Source of the DNA: an uncultured Lachnospiraceae bacterium | GTDB lineage: Bacteria; Bacillota; Clostridia; Lachnospirales; Lachnospiraceae | Direction: 5' to 3' | DNA length: 45,252 nucleotides | Assembly (NCBI GenBank): GCA_947086895.1 | Contig: CAMUAR010000002.1 | Location: 1-45,252 of the forward strand | In this document: in pieces, positions 43,593 through 45,252 of the stretch | Layout: every line of letters starts with the position of its first letter | How positions within the stretch are numbered: the stretch's first letter is position 1 | Notes under the pieces: generated by a model | Databases searched by the model: none | What the model was told of the DNA's origin: nothing | What the model saw: only the letters and a program-made list of their open reading frames with translations | Made by a program: the position numbers and the translations under genes

Positions 43593-45158
43593 TCAGCCCT
43601 CCGTTCCTCTTGTCGATGGATTGAACGCATCTCTGAGACCATTTCCAAACAAGTTAAATGAGATCAGCAGAAGCGATACAAACAGTGATGGGAACAACAT
43701 GGCGTGCGGAGAGGTTGTCATTGCAGCCTGCCCCTGGGACATCAATTCGCCGATACTTGTGCCTGCAAACTCGGAAAGATTTACAATTCCAAGATAAGTC
43801 ATGGAAGTTTCCGAATTGATAACTCCCGGTATGACAAGCACGCAGCTTGTGATAATTGTGCCGAGGGAGTTCGGGAAAATATGCTTAAACATAAGTCTTT
43901 TATCCGATGCTCCGAGCGTCTTTGCAGCAAGAACGTACTCCTGCCCTTTAAAACGGTAGAACTGCTTTCTTGTCAGAGCCGCCATACCAATCCAACCAGT
44001 CATTACAAACGCAAAGAGAAACGATGGCACAACGCCCCACTTTTGAGATAAATGCAGCTGGAACAGCGTTGTTACCACAATAAACGGAACGCCGGACAAA
44101 ACATCGGCAATACGGTCAAGCACCATATCGATCGCGCCGCCGTAATACCCCTGAATCGCGCCGTAAATCGCGCCGATTGTCAGGTTGATCGCGGAAACAA
44201 GCACTGCGAAAATAAGAGAAAACCTCGCGCCTGTACCGATCGAGCAGAACAGATCGCGCCCCATAATATCAGTACCCATCACATAGCTTGGCTCATGACC
44301 ATTTTTAAAAGTATAATAATTATAATAACAAACTCTTACCTGAACCGAGCCAGATTTTGCAAAATTGTAAATATAAGTGCCTGGGTCGGAAGCAATGCGT
44401 TTGCTGTGATACTCGCCGTAGGTTTTTGCCTCGTTAGAACTGTATGCCGGAATTCTGTTTCCATTCTCATCCAGCAGCGGATTGCCTTTTAGATCATCGC
44501 ACTGATACCATATATTTGGATTATCTGCAACGCTGGATAAATCGGTTCCTTCTTTTGCCTTAACATAAATATCCTTTTTATCCACCATCGGATAGAGCAC
44601 TTGGATCCCTGTTTCATTCTGAAACTGCTGAATCCTTTCATACTCATCATAAGAAAGCACGATTGTGCGGACTCCTTCCATAAAATAGGAGTTTACCTTT
44701 ACCCGGTAAGAGTAAGAAACCCTGTCCTGCCCGCGGTATTTGGAATGTGTCTCAAAGGTTTCAAGAATCTTGATCACCGGATCCATACCAGTTTCCATAC
44801 CAATCGCATGAAGGTTTGCAAGCTGCAGCTCGCTCTGACTGCTCAGCGTGTAGGAACCGTCAAACATACCGATATTTTTCTCCGCAATTGAAGGAATGTA
44901 CGGAGGGTAATTTGTGTAAACCACATCCTTATCCGCTACCGTATAAGGAGAAATCATTGGAGCAAAAATAGCAAATAAAATTAAAAATCCGATAATCCAC
45001 GCCGCAACGACGGAGGATTTGTTCTTCTTAAAGCGAATCAGAGCATCCGCAAAATAACCGCGGGCTTTTGTCTTAAACTTTTCATCGTGAAGAAACGCAT
45101 CCTTCTGGGCAAATTCAAACATATCCGGCGAGATATGCTCGTTTGTATTCTTTTCCAT
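43593..45158 (-). CDS. oppC: Oligopeptide ABC transporter permease OppC with extracellular insertion
   Basis: Permease subunit of 521 residues; typical OppC has about 300. The first membrane segment is at 51-68, followed by the conserved APMISPYT. About 220 extra residues (72-293) lie outside the membrane before the canonical EPSYVMGTDIMGRDLF, which is the usual post-TM1 motif. The remaining five membrane segments and the EAA loop (EYVLAAKTLGASDKRLMFK) are normal. The start at 45158 has AGGAGG 9 bases upstream; the longer frame to 45239 overlaps oppB. It starts about 20 bases after the oppB stop. The added domain could contact the binding protein or peptides. Confidence 0.94.
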   Translation of the reverse strand: MEKNTNEHISPDMFEFAQKDAFLHDEKFKTKARGYFADALIRFKKNKSSVVAAWIIGFLILFAIFAPMISPYTVADKDVVYTNYPPYIPSIAEKNIGMFDGSYTLSSQSELQLANLHAIGMETGMDPVIKILETFETHSKYRGQDRVSYSYRVKVNSYFMEGVRTIVLSYDEYERIQQFQNETGIQVLYPMVDKKDIYVKAKEGTDLSSVADNPNIWYQCDDLKGNPLLDENGNRIPAYSSNEAKTYGEYHSKRIASDPGTYIYNFAKSGSVQVRVCYYNYYTFKNGHEPSYVMGTDIMGRDLFCSIGTGARFSLIFAVLVSAINLTIGAIYGAIQGYYGGAIDMVLDRIADVLSGVPFIVVTTLFQLHLSQKWGVVPSFLFAFVMTGWIGMAALTRKQFYRFKGQEYVLAAKTLGASDKRLMFKHIFPNSLGTIITSCVLVIPGVINSETSMTYLGIVNLSEFAGTSIGELMSQGQAAMTTSPHAMLFPSLFVSLLLISFNLFGNGLRDAFNPSTRGTEG

Positions 45159-45177
45159 TATGCTGTTCCTCCTCTCT

Positions 45178-45252
45178 CTACTTTTTCGATCCCATGCGGA
45201 TGCGAGGGTCAATAAAACCATAGCTGATATCCACCACAATACCGCTTACCAG
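45178..45252 (-). CDS. oppB: OppB permease, C-terminal end only
   Basis: The last 24 codons of a permease frame run to a TAG at 45178-45180. The residues end in VDISYGFIDPRIRMGSKK, the typical OppB/DppB C-terminus (DxxYGxxDPRIR). The rest lies beyond the window. It precedes oppC by about 20 bases in the same direction, and the substrate-binding protein (oppA) would be expected further along. Confidence 0.85.
   Translation of the reverse strand: MVSGIVVDISYGFIDPRIRMGSKK

Overview
The window looks like chromosomal DNA from a low-to-moderate GC Gram-positive anaerobe of the class Clostridia, most likely Lachnospiraceae. This is inferred from gene content and order: a T-box-controlled serS, the TIGR03960/DUF2344 radical SAM pair next to an RNase G, a yqeG-aroK-aroQ-efp run, scpA-scpB, and paired DacF-type DD-carboxypeptidases. 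Strong AGGAGG-type ribosome sites and sigma-A promoters with 17-bp spacers fit the same picture. I saw no tRNA or rRNA gene, CRISPR array, phage gene or transposase. Most genes lie on the minus strand.

Layout, left to right. At 0.1-4.7 kb are an ABC-class ATPase of unknown role, a strong promoter with a palindrome in front of what looks like a broken gene, a DUF5662 protein, and serS with its own promoter and T-box leader. At 4.7-10.1 kb is a tight minus-strand operon: radical SAM/B12-type protein, DUF2344 protein, RNase G, YbaK deacylase and a short prepilin peptidase. Its upstream region carries a perfect 26-bp palindrome over an extended -10. At 10.3-13.3 kb are a zinc-ribbon membrane protein (plus strand), a secreted Ig-like (Big_2) protein and a 75-residue membrane protein. 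At 13.3-18.2 kb are a SWIM-SNF2 helicase and a SulP anion transporter.

At 18.4-26.5 kb are envelope and chromosome-maintenance genes: two DD-carboxypeptidases, a VTC (polyphosphate polymerase-like) plus DUF4956 membrane pair, scpA/scpB, a coiled-coil protein, a metallo-beta-lactamase-fold protein and lgt. At 26.5-30.7 kb are a large FtsX-type permease without an ATPase beside it and a pyrimidine-nucleoside phosphorylase. At 31-34.4 kb are shikimate-pathway genes (DAHP synthase on plus; aroQ, aroK and yqeG on minus) and elongation factor P. At 34.6-38.9 kb are an SDR oxidoreductase, a patatin-like phospholipase, a CYTH protein, a CmpB-like membrane protein and a HAD-GNAT fusion. At 39-45.25 kb are a lipoprotein made largely of an Asn-Gly-Thr pentapeptide repeat, a possible structured RNA element, a DUF3899 protein and an oligopeptide ABC transporter (oppF, oppD, oppC, end of oppB).

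The most unusual part is that transporter. OppD has about 370 extra residues between its Q-loop and signature motif, OppF has about 100 extra coiled-coil residues between Walker A and the Q-loop, and OppC has about 220 extra extracellular residues after its first membrane segment. All catalytic motifs are kept. This points to an oligopeptide importer with added cytoplasmic and extracellular modules, and it is my best candidate for an undescribed variant system. Other points of interest are the HAD-GNAT fusion, an RNase G lacking the zinc-link cysteines, the VTC/DUF4956 pair, and several perfect palindromes at promoters.
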